Source: Rhizobium sp. CF080 (GTDB lineage Bacteria; Pseudomonadota; Alphaproteobacteria; Rhizobiales; Rhizobiaceae). From it: a stretch of DNA of 64,000 nt. Location of the stretch: contig NZ_AKKC02000015.1 of NCBI RefSeq assembly GCF_000282095.2, positions 372,001-436,000 of the forward strand, written 5' to 3'. The notes beneath the pieces are model-generated. The model was not told the DNA's origin, did not search any database, and was given only the letters and a program-made list of their open reading frames with translations. Both the position numbers and the translations under genes were made by a program. This document shows, in pieces, positions 1-8,046 of the stretch (the first letter of the stretch is position 1; each line of letters starts with the position of its first letter).

Positions 1-850
1 CGACCGGGTGGCACAGGCGATCGATGAGGGACAGGACGGCGTGCTGCCGGCCATTCCCGTCAGCGACACGCTGAAGCGCGGCGGTTCCGACGGGCTGGTG
101 CACGAGACCGTGCCCCGCTCCGGCCTCTATGCCGCCCAGACGCCGCAGAGCTTCCTTCTCTCGGAAATCCGCACCGCTCATGAGAAGGCGGCAGCCCTGC
201 GCCGCGAGGATTTCACGGACGACGCCTCGATCGCCGAATGGGCCGGACTGCCGGTCACACTGGTGGAAGGATCGGTCGACAATATCAAACTCACCGTGAA
301 GCGGGATATCGCCATGGCCGACGAAAAACTCTCGCAGACCCGGTCCTCGACCGCCCTTCCCGATGTCCGGACCGGCAACGGCTACGACGTGCACCAGCTG
401 GAACCCGGCGACGGGGTGACGCTCTGCGGCGTGTTCATTCCCCACGACCAGAGGCTCAGCGGCCATTCGGATGCCGACGTCGCCCTGCATGCGCTGACCG
501 ACGCGCTGCTCGCCACCTGCGGTGCCGGCGATATCGGCGACCATTTTCCGCCTTCGGACATGCAATGGCGCGGGGCGCCTTCAAAAACCTTCCTCGACCA
601 TGCGGCAAAGATCGTCCGCGAGCATGGCGGCACGATCATGAACGCCGACATTTCGCTGATCGCCGAAGCGCCGAAGATCGCCCCGCACCGCCAGGCGATG
701 CGCGAAAACCTTGCCGACATCCTCGGCATTTCGCTCGACCGCTGCTCGGTGAAGGCGACCACCAACGAGAAAATCGGCTTCATCGGCCGCCGCGAAGGCA
801 TTGCCGCGATCGCCACGGCAACCGTGGTTTATCGCGGAGACGCCACGTGA
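1..850 (+). CDS. ispDF: IspDF bifunctional isoprenoid enzyme, C-terminal part (5-prime truncated by window)
   Basis: The reading frame is open at the left edge (first full codon at 2), so only the C-terminal ~283 residues are visible. The first ~115 residues match the end of IspD (MEP cytidylyltransferase). The rest is a complete IspF domain (MECDP synthase) with the metal-binding GYDVHQL motif, a HSDADVALHAL block, and the TTNEKIGFIGRREG signature near the end. Fusion of the third and fifth enzymes of the non-mevalonate pathway is usual in Rhizobiales. The stop overlaps the GTG start of the next gene (ACGTGAG), suggesting translational coupling. Confidence 0.95.
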   Translation, partial: DRVAQAIDEGQDGVLPAIPVSDTLKRGGSDGLVHETVPRSGLYAAQTPQSFLLSEIRTAHEKAAALRREDFTDDASIAEWAGLPVTLVEGSVDNIKLTVKRDIAMADEKLSQTRSSTALPDVRTGNGYDVHQLEPGDGVTLCGVFIPHDQRLSGHSDADVALHALTDALLATCGAGDIGDHFPPSDMQWRGAPSKTFLDHAAKIVREHGGTIMNADISLIAEAPKIAPHRQAMRENLADILGISLDRCSVKATTNEKIGFIGRREGIAAIATATVVYRGDAT

Positions 851-1344
851 GTCTGTTTCCCGCCGATATCGAAGAACAGGCCAGGCGGATCATCACCGAT
901 TTTACCGCGCGCGGACTGATGGTCTCGACCGCGGAATCCTGCACAGGCGGACTGATCGCCGGGGCGCTGACGGAGATTTCGGGGTCGTCGGCCGTCGTTG
1001 ACCGCGGTTTCGTCACCTATACGAACCAGGCGAAGATGGACATGCTCGGCGTGACCGACGCCACGCTCACGGCCCATGGCGCGGTTTCCAAGGAAACGGC
1101 GCTGCAGATGGTGCATGGCGCGCTTTATCGCTCAAAGGCGGCCGTGGCGGTTGCGGTGACCGGCATTGCGGGGCCTGGCGGTGGATCGGCGGACAAGCCG
1201 GTCGGGCTTGTGCATCTGTCGGCGAAAAGCCGTGGTGGGAAGCTCCTGCACCGGGAAATGCGCTACGGCGATATCGGCCGCACGGACATCAGGCTCGCGA
1301 CCGTGCGAACCGCGCTGGAAATGCTGATGGAGGCCGCAGGCTGA
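847..1344 (+). CDS. cinA: CinA C-terminal domain protein (nicotinamide-nucleotide amidohydrolase, PncC-like)
   Basis: A 165-residue stand-alone CinA C-terminal domain. Family members of this length deamidate nicotinamide mononucleotide to nicotinate mononucleotide in pyridine nucleotide salvage. Visible signatures are TAESCTGGLIAGALTEISGSS near residue 30 and GPGGGSADKPVGLVHL near residue 110. The GTG start at 847 overlaps the ispDF stop by four bases. The frame is open far upstream, but that part only shadows ispDF and gives arginine-rich nonsense, so the GTG is the sensible start. Substrate is inferred from the family. Confidence 0.9.
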   Translation: MSLFPADIEEQARRIITDFTARGLMVSTAESCTGGLIAGALTEISGSSAVVDRGFVTYTNQAKMDMLGVTDATLTAHGAVSKETALQMVHGALYRSKAAVAVAVTGIAGPGGGSADKPVGLVHLSAKSRGGKLLHREMRYGDIGRTDIRLATVRTALEMLMEAAG

Positions 1345-1390
1345 CCAGAACCTGGCGGCACGCTGAGCGGCAATCCTGGCGTTTCCCCAA

Positions 1391-2218
1391 TCAAGGATTT
1401 GGGCAGAGCGAAGCGACATCCGGCCCGAAATCCTCCGGGCTCACCGTCTCACGGTCCCACCATGTCTTGCCGTCTTTCATGAAGATGGTGGCCATCCACT
1501 GATCCATCGTTTCGCGCAGTTTCTTCGCCTCCGTCTGAAACTTGGGGCTCGCCCGAACCTCCTCGAAACATTTCACCACCTTTGGGTGAGAGGGGAGCGC
1601 GCGCGTAACGTAAAGCATGTGAAAATCCAGGCTGCTCAGCGCCTCGCCGGTTTCGACCACGGCTACCTTTGCCGCATCGGCAGCCGAGAGATCGATATCC
1701 AGGGTCTCGATATAAACGCGTTCGCCGGGCTTGCGGCCGGGAATGCTGAACTGGTCGCCATCGACGCCATAGCTGCGGCTGACGATATCGATGTCCTGGA
1801 GTTTCGACGAGGCGATACCGGTGGTTGCGAATGCCAACAGAGAGGTTTTCGGATCGGATCTGGGAAATTTTTCGGTCTGCTTGATCTGGGCGATCTTGCC
1901 GACCGGCAGCGAGCCTGGCTCGGGATCATAGGTCAGGCGCACATTCAGGAAGATTTCGAACTGCGCGATCCGGCGCGGAAACATTTCCCGATCGACGAAA
2001 ACACCCATGGCCGGTGCAGCGGCGTCTTCGGAATGGACGACGAACTTGAGCTCCGGCGACAGCCAGTATGCCCCGCTGATCGCCTTGCCGTCCTTGTCCG
2101 AGACGATCACATAGATACCGGGCTGGCGAAGCTTCGAAAGATCGGCTGCAGCCGCGGGCATCGCCAGAAGCACAGCCAGAAGCACCGGCCACATCATGCG
2201 TGAGAGATGTCCTGCCAT
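1391..2218 (-). CDS. Secreted protein of unknown function
   Basis: 275 residues with an N-terminal signal peptide (basic start, hydrophobic LLAVLLAMPAAAA, likely cleavage just before ADLSK). I do not recognise the family. The mature part is mixed alpha/beta with no obvious catalytic motif; the C-terminal half is rich in charged residues and contains one Cys near residue 230 and another close to the end. The ATG at 2218 is preferred over the longer frame (to 2272) because GGGGGAGG lies just upstream and the signal peptide then begins properly. It converges on cinA. Likely periplasmic. Confidence 0.75.
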   Translation of the reverse strand: MAGHLSRMMWPVLLAVLLAMPAAAADLSKLRQPGIYVIVSDKDGKAISGAYWLSPELKFVVHSEDAAAPAMGVFVDREMFPRRIAQFEIFLNVRLTYDPEPGSLPVGKIAQIKQTEKFPRSDPKTSLLAFATTGIASSKLQDIDIVSRSYGVDGDQFSIPGRKPGERVYIETLDIDLSAADAAKVAVVETGEALSSLDFHMLYVTRALPSHPKVVKCFEEVRASPKFQTEAKKLRETMDQWMATIFMKDGKTWWDRETVSPEDFGPDVASLCPNP

Positions 2219-2381
2219 GCCAGCCTCCCCCTGCGGTGAGGAGACTATCCGCCAGAGCGAGAAGGTTCGCAAGAGCGGGCGTTATTTCGGCAAGGGGCAG
2301 ATATCGGCCAGCAGGAAATCGCTGGTCCAGGGAATATTGACGGCATGATTATCTGCCGGACGGTACAGGCCCACAAGCAGG

Positions 2382-2849
2382 TCAGGTGTAGATCTTGTCG
2401 GCCCTTGTTTCGAAGGCTTCGGCGAACATGCGGAAGGCACGGTCGAACATCGAGCCCATCAGGGCGCCGAGAATCATGCTCTTGAATTCGTAGTCGATGA
2501 AAAAATGCACGACGCACCCTTCTGGGCCGGCATTCGGCGAACCGTCGGCCGCCGGCTCGAAGCTCCAGCGGTTGTCGAGGTATTTGAACGGCCCCTCGAT
2601 ATATTTGACGTCGATGATCCGCTCGGCGGGATTGAGCAGGACCTGGGTGGTGAAGGTCTCGCGGATCGCCTTGTAGCCGACGGTCATATCGGCCACGAGC
2701 AGCGTCTTGCCGTCACGCTCCTTGGCCGAGCGCACGGTCAGCGCCTCGCAAAGCGGCAGGAACTGCGGATATTTTTCGACATCGGCAACGAGCGCGTACA
2801 TCTTTTCGGCGCTGTGCTTCACGGGACGGCGGATTTCGAACTTTGGCAT
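2382..2849 (-). CDS. Coq10/RatA-like START-domain protein (ubiquinone-binding)
   Basis: 155 residues forming a single SRPBCC/START fold. Conserved family features are the opening KFEIRRPVKHSAEKMYALV, the VEKYPQFLPLC block at residues ~28-38 and the GPFKYLDNRWSFEP strand around residue 85. Homologues include mitochondrial Coq10, which binds ubiquinone and supports respiration, and E. coli RatA, named as a toxin. The alphaproteobacterial protein is more plausibly Coq10-like. The neighbouring lipoate/PDH genes also serve respiration, but that link is contextual only. Confidence 0.88.
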   Translation of the reverse strand: MPKFEIRRPVKHSAEKMYALVADVEKYPQFLPLCEALTVRSAKERDGKTLLVADMTVGYKAIRETFTTQVLLNPAERIIDVKYIEGPFKYLDNRWSFEPAADGSPNAGPEGCVVHFFIDYEFKSMILGALMGSMFDRAFRMFAEAFETRADKIYT

Positions 2850-2858
2850 GATCCCGAG

Positions 2859-3452
2859 TTAAGCGCCCGCCCCGACAAGATCAAGAAGATCGCGCATTTC
2901 GCGACGGGATTTCAACATCAGAACCGGCTTGTCGGCCGCGTGCGCCGCCAACCCGGCAAGCACGCGCGGGCCATAGACCTTCTCCCAGGTCCAGACGAAG
3001 CGGAAAAAATCGAAATCGATCTTCTCCGGGCAGCCTGGTGCCATTTCCGGGCGAGTCCCTCCGCGGTTGGTGATCCAACGGCTCCAGATGCCCCAGATGC
3101 ACAGCCAGCGCGGCATTCGCACCCAGATGACGAGATCGCTGCGCGGCACGCGAATGTCGAAAGTCGAGGTATTGGTGCCGTCCATGATCCAGCGCTCGCC
3201 GGCAGTCAGCTCGGCGATCAGCCGGTGCTGTTCCGGCTTTTCGCGCTGCACCCAGCCGGGCAGCCAGAGCACGTCGCGGTCGATCGAAACATAAGCGAGC
3301 CCGAAGCGGCGGGCGATCTTCTGCGACAGCGTCGATTTGCCGCCGCCGGAGCAGCCGATGACGAGGATACGATCGGCATTGCGGACCTTGTCGGCCGCTT
3401 CTGCAATTCCCACGTAACGGATCGCATTCGGGCCAGATTTCGTGTTCATCAT
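2859..3452 (-). CDS. P-loop NTPase, adenylate-kinase-like (topology modulation/FlaR type)
   Basis: 197 residues with a Walker A motif GCSGGGKST at ~33-41 and a short kinase-like core with YVSIDRDVLWLPGW and ERWIMDGTNTSTFDIRVPRSD, the pattern of small AAA/adenylate-kinase-like proteins annotated as topology modulation proteins. The substrate is unknown. It lies 9 bases upstream of the Coq10-like gene on the same strand, so the two are probably cotranscribed. GGGAG precedes two adjacent ATGs (3452 and 3449); either may be the start. Confidence 0.85.
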   Translation of the reverse strand: MMNTKSGPNAIRYVGIAEAADKVRNADRILVIGCSGGGKSTLSQKIARRFGLAYVSIDRDVLWLPGWVQREKPEQHRLIAELTAGERWIMDGTNTSTFDIRVPRSDLVIWVRMPRWLCIWGIWSRWITNRGGTRPEMAPGCPEKIDFDFFRFVWTWEKVYGPRVLAGLAAHAADKPVLMLKSRREMRDLLDLVGAGA

Positions 3453-3752
3453 GATCTCCCGTGAATCAGGCTCGCAGCTTCGTGAGCGGCGGTAGCCGAC
3501 AATGATGACAGGAGGATTTCAATGTCGGACGGACGGCGTTATAGAGGTCTCCGAATGCGATCGTGACATGGATTTGACACTGGCGTCAGATTGACCGGCT
3601 TAAGCACCAGCCATTTGTCGATGTCAAATGGCATTCAGATTAATAAGATTTAATGTAGGATTCATCCGGTTGTAATGAACTATTGCCGTATACGAGCGTA
3701 GAATGGCATTATTCAACCGATAGCAGACCGGGCGCACTCGAAAGAAGCATCC
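3453..3752. other. Intergenic region with a small hairpin
   Basis: About 300 bases between divergently transcribed genes, so it must hold promoters for both. AT-rich sequence near 3640-3720 is the likely promoter zone for the small plus-strand gene. A perfect 7-base inverted repeat, CCATTTG-N7-CAAATGG, lies near 3611-3631. No ORF with credible composition was seen. Confidence 0.5.
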
Positions 3753-3938
3753 ATGGACGATTTCTCGCAGATGATAAAGCTGCTCGAATCCGCAAAGCAG
3801 CTAGCAGACATGAACCAGCTCCCGATGCTGGTCTATCTTATTGAAATGGCGAAGAGCGAAGCGCGCGGTCACCGCTTCACGCTCCGGGAAAGACGGCGCG
3901 GCCAGGACAAGCACGAAAAGGTCCAGGCGGCCGAATAA
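3753..3938 (+). CDS. Small conserved-looking protein of unknown function
   Basis: 61 residues: an amphipathic helical N-terminal two thirds (MDDFSQMIKLLESAKQLADM and on to ~40), followed by a strongly basic tail RFTLRERRRGQDKHEKVQ. No known domain recognised. A purine-rich stretch, GAAAGAAG, precedes the ATG. It converges on lipA with a 22-base gap. The helical character and third-position bias suggest a real gene; function cannot be assigned. Confidence 0.6.
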   Translation: MDDFSQMIKLLESAKQLADMNQLPMLVYLIEMAKSEARGHRFTLRERRRGQDKHEKVQAAE

Positions 3939-3960
3939 CGGCTTTTGAGAGGGCTGCCGC

Positions 3961-4935
3961 TTATTCGGCGGCAGCCAGGAGCTTCTTTTCGCGCGCAACC
4001 CTGAGGCGAGCAAAATCATCGCCGGCGTGGTGCGAAGACCGGGTCAACGGGCTCGAAGACACCATCAGAAAACCCTTGGTATAGGCAACGGTCTCGTAGG
4101 ACTTGAATTCGTCCGGCGTGACGAAGCTCATGACCGCATGGTGCTTGCGGGTCGGCTGCAGATACTGGCCGATCGTCAGGAAATCGACGTCTGCGGTGCG
4201 CAGGTCGTCCATCAGCTGGAGCACTTCGTTGCGCTCCTCGCCGAGCCCCACCATGATGCCCGACTTGGTGAACATGGTCGGATCCAGCTCCTTCACCCGC
4301 TGCAGCAGCCGGATGGAGTGGAAATAACGGGCGCCGGGGCGCACCGTCAGATAGTTGCCGGGGACGGTTTCCATATTGTGGTTGAAGACATCCGGCTTGG
4401 CGGCGACGACGCGCTCCAGCGCACCGGGCTTCTTCAGGAAGTCGGGCGTCAGGATCTCGATGGTCGTCATCGGCGACGCGGCGCGGATCGCCCAGATCAC
4501 CTTTTCGAAATGCTCGGCGCCGCCATCGGCCAGGTCGTCGCGGTCGACGGAGGTGATGACGACATGGGAAAGGCCCATCTGCTTGACGGCTTTGGCGACG
4601 TTTTCGGGCTCTTCCATGTCGAGCGCGTTCGGCTTGCCGGTCGCGACGTTGCAGAAGGCGCAGGCACGGGTGCAGATCTCGCCCATGATCATGAAGGTGG
4701 CGTGCTTCTTGTCCCAGCACTCGCCGATATTGGGGCAGCCCGCTTCCTCGCAGACCGTCACCAGCTTGTTTTCCTTCACGATCGCGCGGGTTTCCTGGTA
4801 ACCCTTGGAGACCGGCGCGCGGACGCGGATCCACTCCGGCTTGCGCATCACCTCGGTATCGGGACGATGCGCCTTTTCAGGATGACGGACGCGCTTTTCT
4901 TCGCTGATATCCGTCCTGTCGAGAATGGTGACCAT
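3961..4935 (-). CDS. lipA: Lipoyl synthase LipA
   Basis: A 324-residue radical SAM enzyme that inserts two sulfurs into the octanoyl group on lipoyl domains. The auxiliary cluster cysteines are at 62, 67 and 73 (CEEAGCPNIGEC), the radical SAM cysteines at 88, 92 and 95 (CTRACAFC), and the conserved serine motif RSSHHAGDDF is close to the C-terminus. Its substrates, the lipoyl domains of PdhB and PdhC, are encoded about 5 kb away in the same orientation. Length and motifs are normal. Confidence 0.98.
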   Translation of the reverse strand: MVTILDRTDISEEKRVRHPEKAHRPDTEVMRKPEWIRVRAPVSKGYQETRAIVKENKLVTVCEEAGCPNIGECWDKKHATFMIMGEICTRACAFCNVATGKPNALDMEEPENVAKAVKQMGLSHVVITSVDRDDLADGGAEHFEKVIWAIRAASPMTTIEILTPDFLKKPGALERVVAAKPDVFNHNMETVPGNYLTVRPGARYFHSIRLLQRVKELDPTMFTKSGIMVGLGEERNEVLQLMDDLRTADVDFLTIGQYLQPTRKHHAVMSFVTPDEFKSYETVAYTKGFLMVSSSPLTRSSHHAGDDFARLRVAREKKLLAAAE

Positions 4936-4972
4936 AAGAACCTGCTTTCAACCGCCCGTATTGCGGCTACCG

Positions 4973-5239
4973 TCAGCGCCTGACGAGTTTGGCAATGAAT
5001 AGCAAAATGCAGGAGCCGATGAAACCTGCAACCAGGTAACCCAGCCATCCGTTTGCAACATGGATGTTGAACCTGTTGAAGATGCCATTGGCGAGAACCG
5101 CGCCGACGATGCCGATGACAATGTTCATGAAAATGCCGAAGCGGACATCCATCAGCTTGCCGGCGAGCCAACCCGCCAGGCCGCCGATGATGATTGCCGC
5201 AATCCAACCTACACCCATGAGAACCCCCGTTGAAACCAA
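4973..5239 (-). CDS. GlsB/YeaQ/YmgE family small membrane protein
   Basis: 88 residues, or 81 if the second Met (MGVGWIAAI) is used. Almost wholly hydrophobic with three membrane segments and the glycine-rich GGLAGWLAGKLM motif of the transglycosylase-associated/GlsB family. The family is linked to envelope stress; its precise role is unknown. It lies 37 bases upstream of lipA on the same strand. Confidence 0.88.
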   Translation of the reverse strand: MVSTGVLMGVGWIAAIIIGGLAGWLAGKLMDVRFGIFMNIVIGIVGAVLANGIFNRFNIHVANGWLGYLVAGFIGSCILLFIAKLVRR

Positions 5240-5306
5240 GTTTGAAAGATATGGGCGACCACTCGCCCGTTCGCAATATTGGTGGATAGGCCGGCCCCAC
5301 CTAAAT

Positions 5307-5389
5307 CGTCATCCTCGGGCTTGACCCGAGGATCCAGGCCAAGTCCTGCGAGGGAAGAGTGGATCCTCGGGTCAAGCCCGAGGATGACG
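5307..5389. repeat. Perfect 30-base inverted repeat (palindromic intergenic element)
   Basis: Left arm 5307-5336 and right arm 5360-5389 are exact reverse complements separated by 23 bases. Each arm is itself palindromic (CCTCGGG-N5-CCCGAGG). This resembles the short palindromic repeats dispersed in many alphaproteobacterial genomes. It lies between the 3-prime end of lpdA and the glsB gene and could form a long stem in the transcript. Confidence 0.85.
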
Positions 5390-5447
5390 GCGGATGTGGC
5401 ACCTCCCCACCCATCCCAAACGCAGGCAGCGAGCAATGCTGTGCCTA

Positions 5448-6893
5448 TTACGCATTCAGCGCCCGGCCATACGCATCCAGCACGCTTTCCTTCATCGTTT
5501 CCGAAATGGTCGGATGCGGGAAGATCGTGTGCATCAGTTCCTCTTCCGTCGTCTCCAGGTTCATGGCGACGACAAAGCCCTGGATGAGTTCGGTGACTTC
5601 GGCACCGACCATGTGGGCGCCGATGAGTTCGCCGGTCTTCTTGTCGAAGATGGTCTTGACGAGACCCTGGTCTTCGCCGAGCGCGATCGCCTTGCCGTTC
5701 GCCACGAACGGGAAGCGGCCGACGCGGATATCGCGGCCCTCGGCCTTGGCCCTGGCTTCGGTAAGGCCGACGGAGGCGACCTGCGGGTTGCAATAGGTGC
5801 AGCCGGGGATCTTCAGCTTGTCCATCGGATGGACGTTGGGCAGGCCGGCGATCTTTTCGACGCAGATGACCGCCTCGTGCTCGGCCTTGTGGGCGAGCAG
5901 CGGCGGGCCGGCGACGTCGCCGATCGCATAGAGGCCGGGCACATTGGTCTTGCCGTAGCCGTCAATGACGATGAAGCCGCGGTCCGTCTTTACGCCGAGT
6001 GTCTCAAGGCCGATGCCTTCGACATTGGCCTGCACGCCGACGGCGGAAATCATCCGGTCGGCGGTGATCTCCTGCGTCTTGCCGTCCTTGAGTTCGATCG
6101 TCGCGGTGACCGAGTTGGCACCCTTCACGACCTTGGCGACCTTGGCTTCGAGCAGGATCTTCATGCCCTGGCGCTCGAACTGCTTCTTGGCAAGCGCGGA
6201 GATTTCCGCATCCTCGACCGGCATCACCTGGCTCATGATCTCGACGACGGTGACCTCGACGCCCATGGTGCGGTAGAAACTCGCGAACTCGATGCCGATG
6301 GCGCCCGAGCCCATGACCAGCAGGGATTTCGGCATTTCCTCCGGCTTCATCGCCTCGAAATAGGTCCAGATCAGCTTGCCGTCCGGCTCGATGCCCGGAA
6401 GCGCGCGCGGACGGGCGCCCGTCGCGATGATGATGTGGTTGGCGGTATAGGTGCCCTCGCCGAGCGTGTTCTTCGGGATCGGGCCGATCGGCTCCATCGG
6501 CTTCTTGGTGGTTTTCGAGACAACGATCTCGCCGGGCTTGGTGAGTTTCGCCTCGCCCCAGATGATGTCGACCTTGTTCTTCTTGAACAGGAAACCGACG
6601 CCGTTGTTCATGCGGTGGGCGATGCCGCGCGAGCGGTCGACGATCGCCTTGACGTCCGGCTTGATCGTGCCTTCCAGCGTCAGGCCGTAGTCCTTGGCGT
6701 GGGTCGCGGTGTGCATGACGTCTGCCGTGCGCAGCAGCGCCTTGGTCGGGATGCAGCCCCAGTTGGAGCAGATGCCGGCGAGGTGCTCGCGCTCGACGAC
6801 GGCGACCTTCAGCCCGAGCTGGGATGCCCGGATGGCGGCGATATAACCGCCCGGACCGGAACCGATAACGATGACGTCGTAAGCATTGGCCAT
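5448..6893 (-). CDS. lpdA: Dihydrolipoyl dehydrogenase (E3)
   Basis: 481-residue flavoprotein that reoxidises dihydrolipoyl groups of 2-oxoacid dehydrogenase complexes. FAD-binding GSGPGG at 11-16, redox-active cysteines 42 and 47 (ICSNWGCIP), a second dinucleotide site VMGSGAIGIEFAS mid-protein, and the active-site HPHPTISE at the C-terminal dimer interface. The ATG at 6893 (MANAYDVIVIG) has an AGGAG upstream; the frame extends 13 codons further without family support. Downstream of pdhABC on the same strand, so it is the E3 dedicated to this PDH complex. Confidence 0.97.
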   Translation of the reverse strand: MANAYDVIVIGSGPGGYIAAIRASQLGLKVAVVEREHLAGICSNWGCIPTKALLRTADVMHTATHAKDYGLTLEGTIKPDVKAIVDRSRGIAHRMNNGVGFLFKKNKVDIIWGEAKLTKPGEIVVSKTTKKPMEPIGPIPKNTLGEGTYTANHIIIATGARPRALPGIEPDGKLIWTYFEAMKPEEMPKSLLVMGSGAIGIEFASFYRTMGVEVTVVEIMSQVMPVEDAEISALAKKQFERQGMKILLEAKVAKVVKGANSVTATIELKDGKTQEITADRMISAVGVQANVEGIGLETLGVKTDRGFIVIDGYGKTNVPGLYAIGDVAGPPLLAHKAEHEAVICVEKIAGLPNVHPMDKLKIPGCTYCNPQVASVGLTEARAKAEGRDIRVGRFPFVANGKAIALGEDQGLVKTIFDKKTGELIGAHMVGAEVTELIQGFVVAMNLETTEEELMHTIFPHPTISETMKESVLDAYGRALNA

Positions 6894-6978
6894 AGGCGCT
6901 TCACTCCTTGTTTGAACGGGCAAAGCAGCCATGGCTGCCCTGCCCTTTTTGCCTTCGGGAGCGAAGCCTTGAAATCTG

Positions 6979-7242
6979 TCAGCCGATCTGGTCGGCGACG
7001 GGTTCCACCCGCGTCAGCATCCCGTATATCTCGTCCTTCAAGGCCAGCCGCCGCTTGCGCAGCTCCGCCATCCGAACGTCGTCGCATGGCTCCAGTCCTG
7101 TTTCCGCCTTGTGGACCGCGTGGTTCACGTCCTCATACGCGCTGCATTCCCGGTGAAAATGCCCGTCCGTTTCGCGCAAATGGCGCATCTGGACGACAAA
7201 CTCCGGAAACTCTTCCGCGAGATGGTGGGGTGTGCTCGACAT
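6979..7242 (-). CDS. YdcH/DUF465 family small helical protein
   Basis: 87 residues from the ATG at 7242, which has GGAG seven bases upstream; the longer frame to 7266 lacks this. The HLAEEFPEF start and the helical hairpin with VNHAVHKAE and RMAELRKRRLALKDEI match the YdcH (DUF465) family, whose function is unknown. It lies between the GDSL hydrolase and lpdA and is probably part of the PDH operon. Confidence 0.85.
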   Translation of the reverse strand: MSSTPHHLAEEFPEFVVQMRHLRETDGHFHRECSAYEDVNHAVHKAETGLEPCDDVRMAELRKRRLALKDEIYGMLTRVEPVADQIG

Positions 7243-7326
7243 CTTCAATCTCCATGCTGATGACATGGAGAGGTAGAGCCTACCCCATCCCGCTATTCCT
7301 TGACCCTCGTCAACCGCCTCACACCA

Positions 7327-7965
7327 TCATAGTCCCAGCATCATTCGGACGATCGGCTCAAGGCCACGCCCGACGGCACGGGTATTGTCCGCATCGAGAT
7401 GCACGCCGTCGATAGGCGTCGTTTTCGCCACCGATCCCGCATCGAAGAAACCGCAGCCGAGTTCGTCGGCGAGATCGCGATAGAGCGAGGCGAGCATCGA
7501 GGACTGCTCGATGCCGCCCCGAAACAGCGCTCCCGTCATCGGGTTTGCGGTTTCGCAGAGCGTCGGCGGCGACACGATGAGGATTTCCGGCGTCTCGCAT
7601 TCCCGGCCCCAGTCGTGGAAGCGCACGAGGCTGACCAGCTTCTTCACGCCCTGCCGCGCGCCCATGGCCGTGCCGTGGATGATGGGCTTCAGGTCGTTGG
7701 TGCCGAGCATGATGATCACCAGCTCGAGCGGACCGTGGCTATGAAGGACGGTCGGCAACAGCCGCGCACCGTTACGATCGCAATCGGCAAGCCCGTCGTC
7801 ATAGGCGGTGGTACGGCCCCCGAGACCCTCGGCTACCACATTGACCGCGGGACCGAGCGCTGCCTGCAGCACGCTCGGCCAGCGATCCTCGAAGGCATGG
7901 CGGCCACCGGTCGCGGCATCCGTGCCCCAGGTCAGTGAATCGCCATAGCAGAGAACGGTTTTCAT
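7327..7965 (-). CDS. SGNH/GDSL-family hydrolase (arylesterase-like)
   Basis: 212 residues with all SGNH blocks: nucleophile block YGDSLTWG at 7-14, a Gly block near AEGLGGRTT, Asn block MLGTND near residue 87, and the catalytic DGVHLD near the C-terminus. It resembles arylesterase/lysophospholipase-type GDSL enzymes. No signal peptide, so probably cytoplasmic. Placed between pdhC and ydcH/lpdA, as in other Rhizobiaceae. Substrate cannot be told from sequence. Confidence 0.9.
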   Translation of the reverse strand: MKTVLCYGDSLTWGTDAATGGRHAFEDRWPSVLQAALGPAVNVVAEGLGGRTTAYDDGLADCDRNGARLLPTVLHSHGPLELVIIMLGTNDLKPIIHGTAMGARQGVKKLVSLVRFHDWGRECETPEILIVSPPTLCETANPMTGALFRGGIEQSSMLASLYRDLADELGCGFFDAGSVAKTTPIDGVHLDADNTRAVGRGLEPIVRMMLGL

Positions 7966-8046
7966 GAACGCACCTCCGACACCCCACCCGTCCGCTCCGC
8001 GGACACCCTCCCCGCAAGGGGGAGGGATAGCCCCATATAAGTCGCG

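Noticed and set aside
3645..3665. CtrA-like TTAA pair before the small gene at 3753
   Set aside because: The spacing between the TTAA half-sites is six bases rather than the required seven.
5394..7415. Plus-strand 673-codon open frame opposite lpdA
   Set aside because: Shadow of lpdA and its neighbours; composition is not protein-like.
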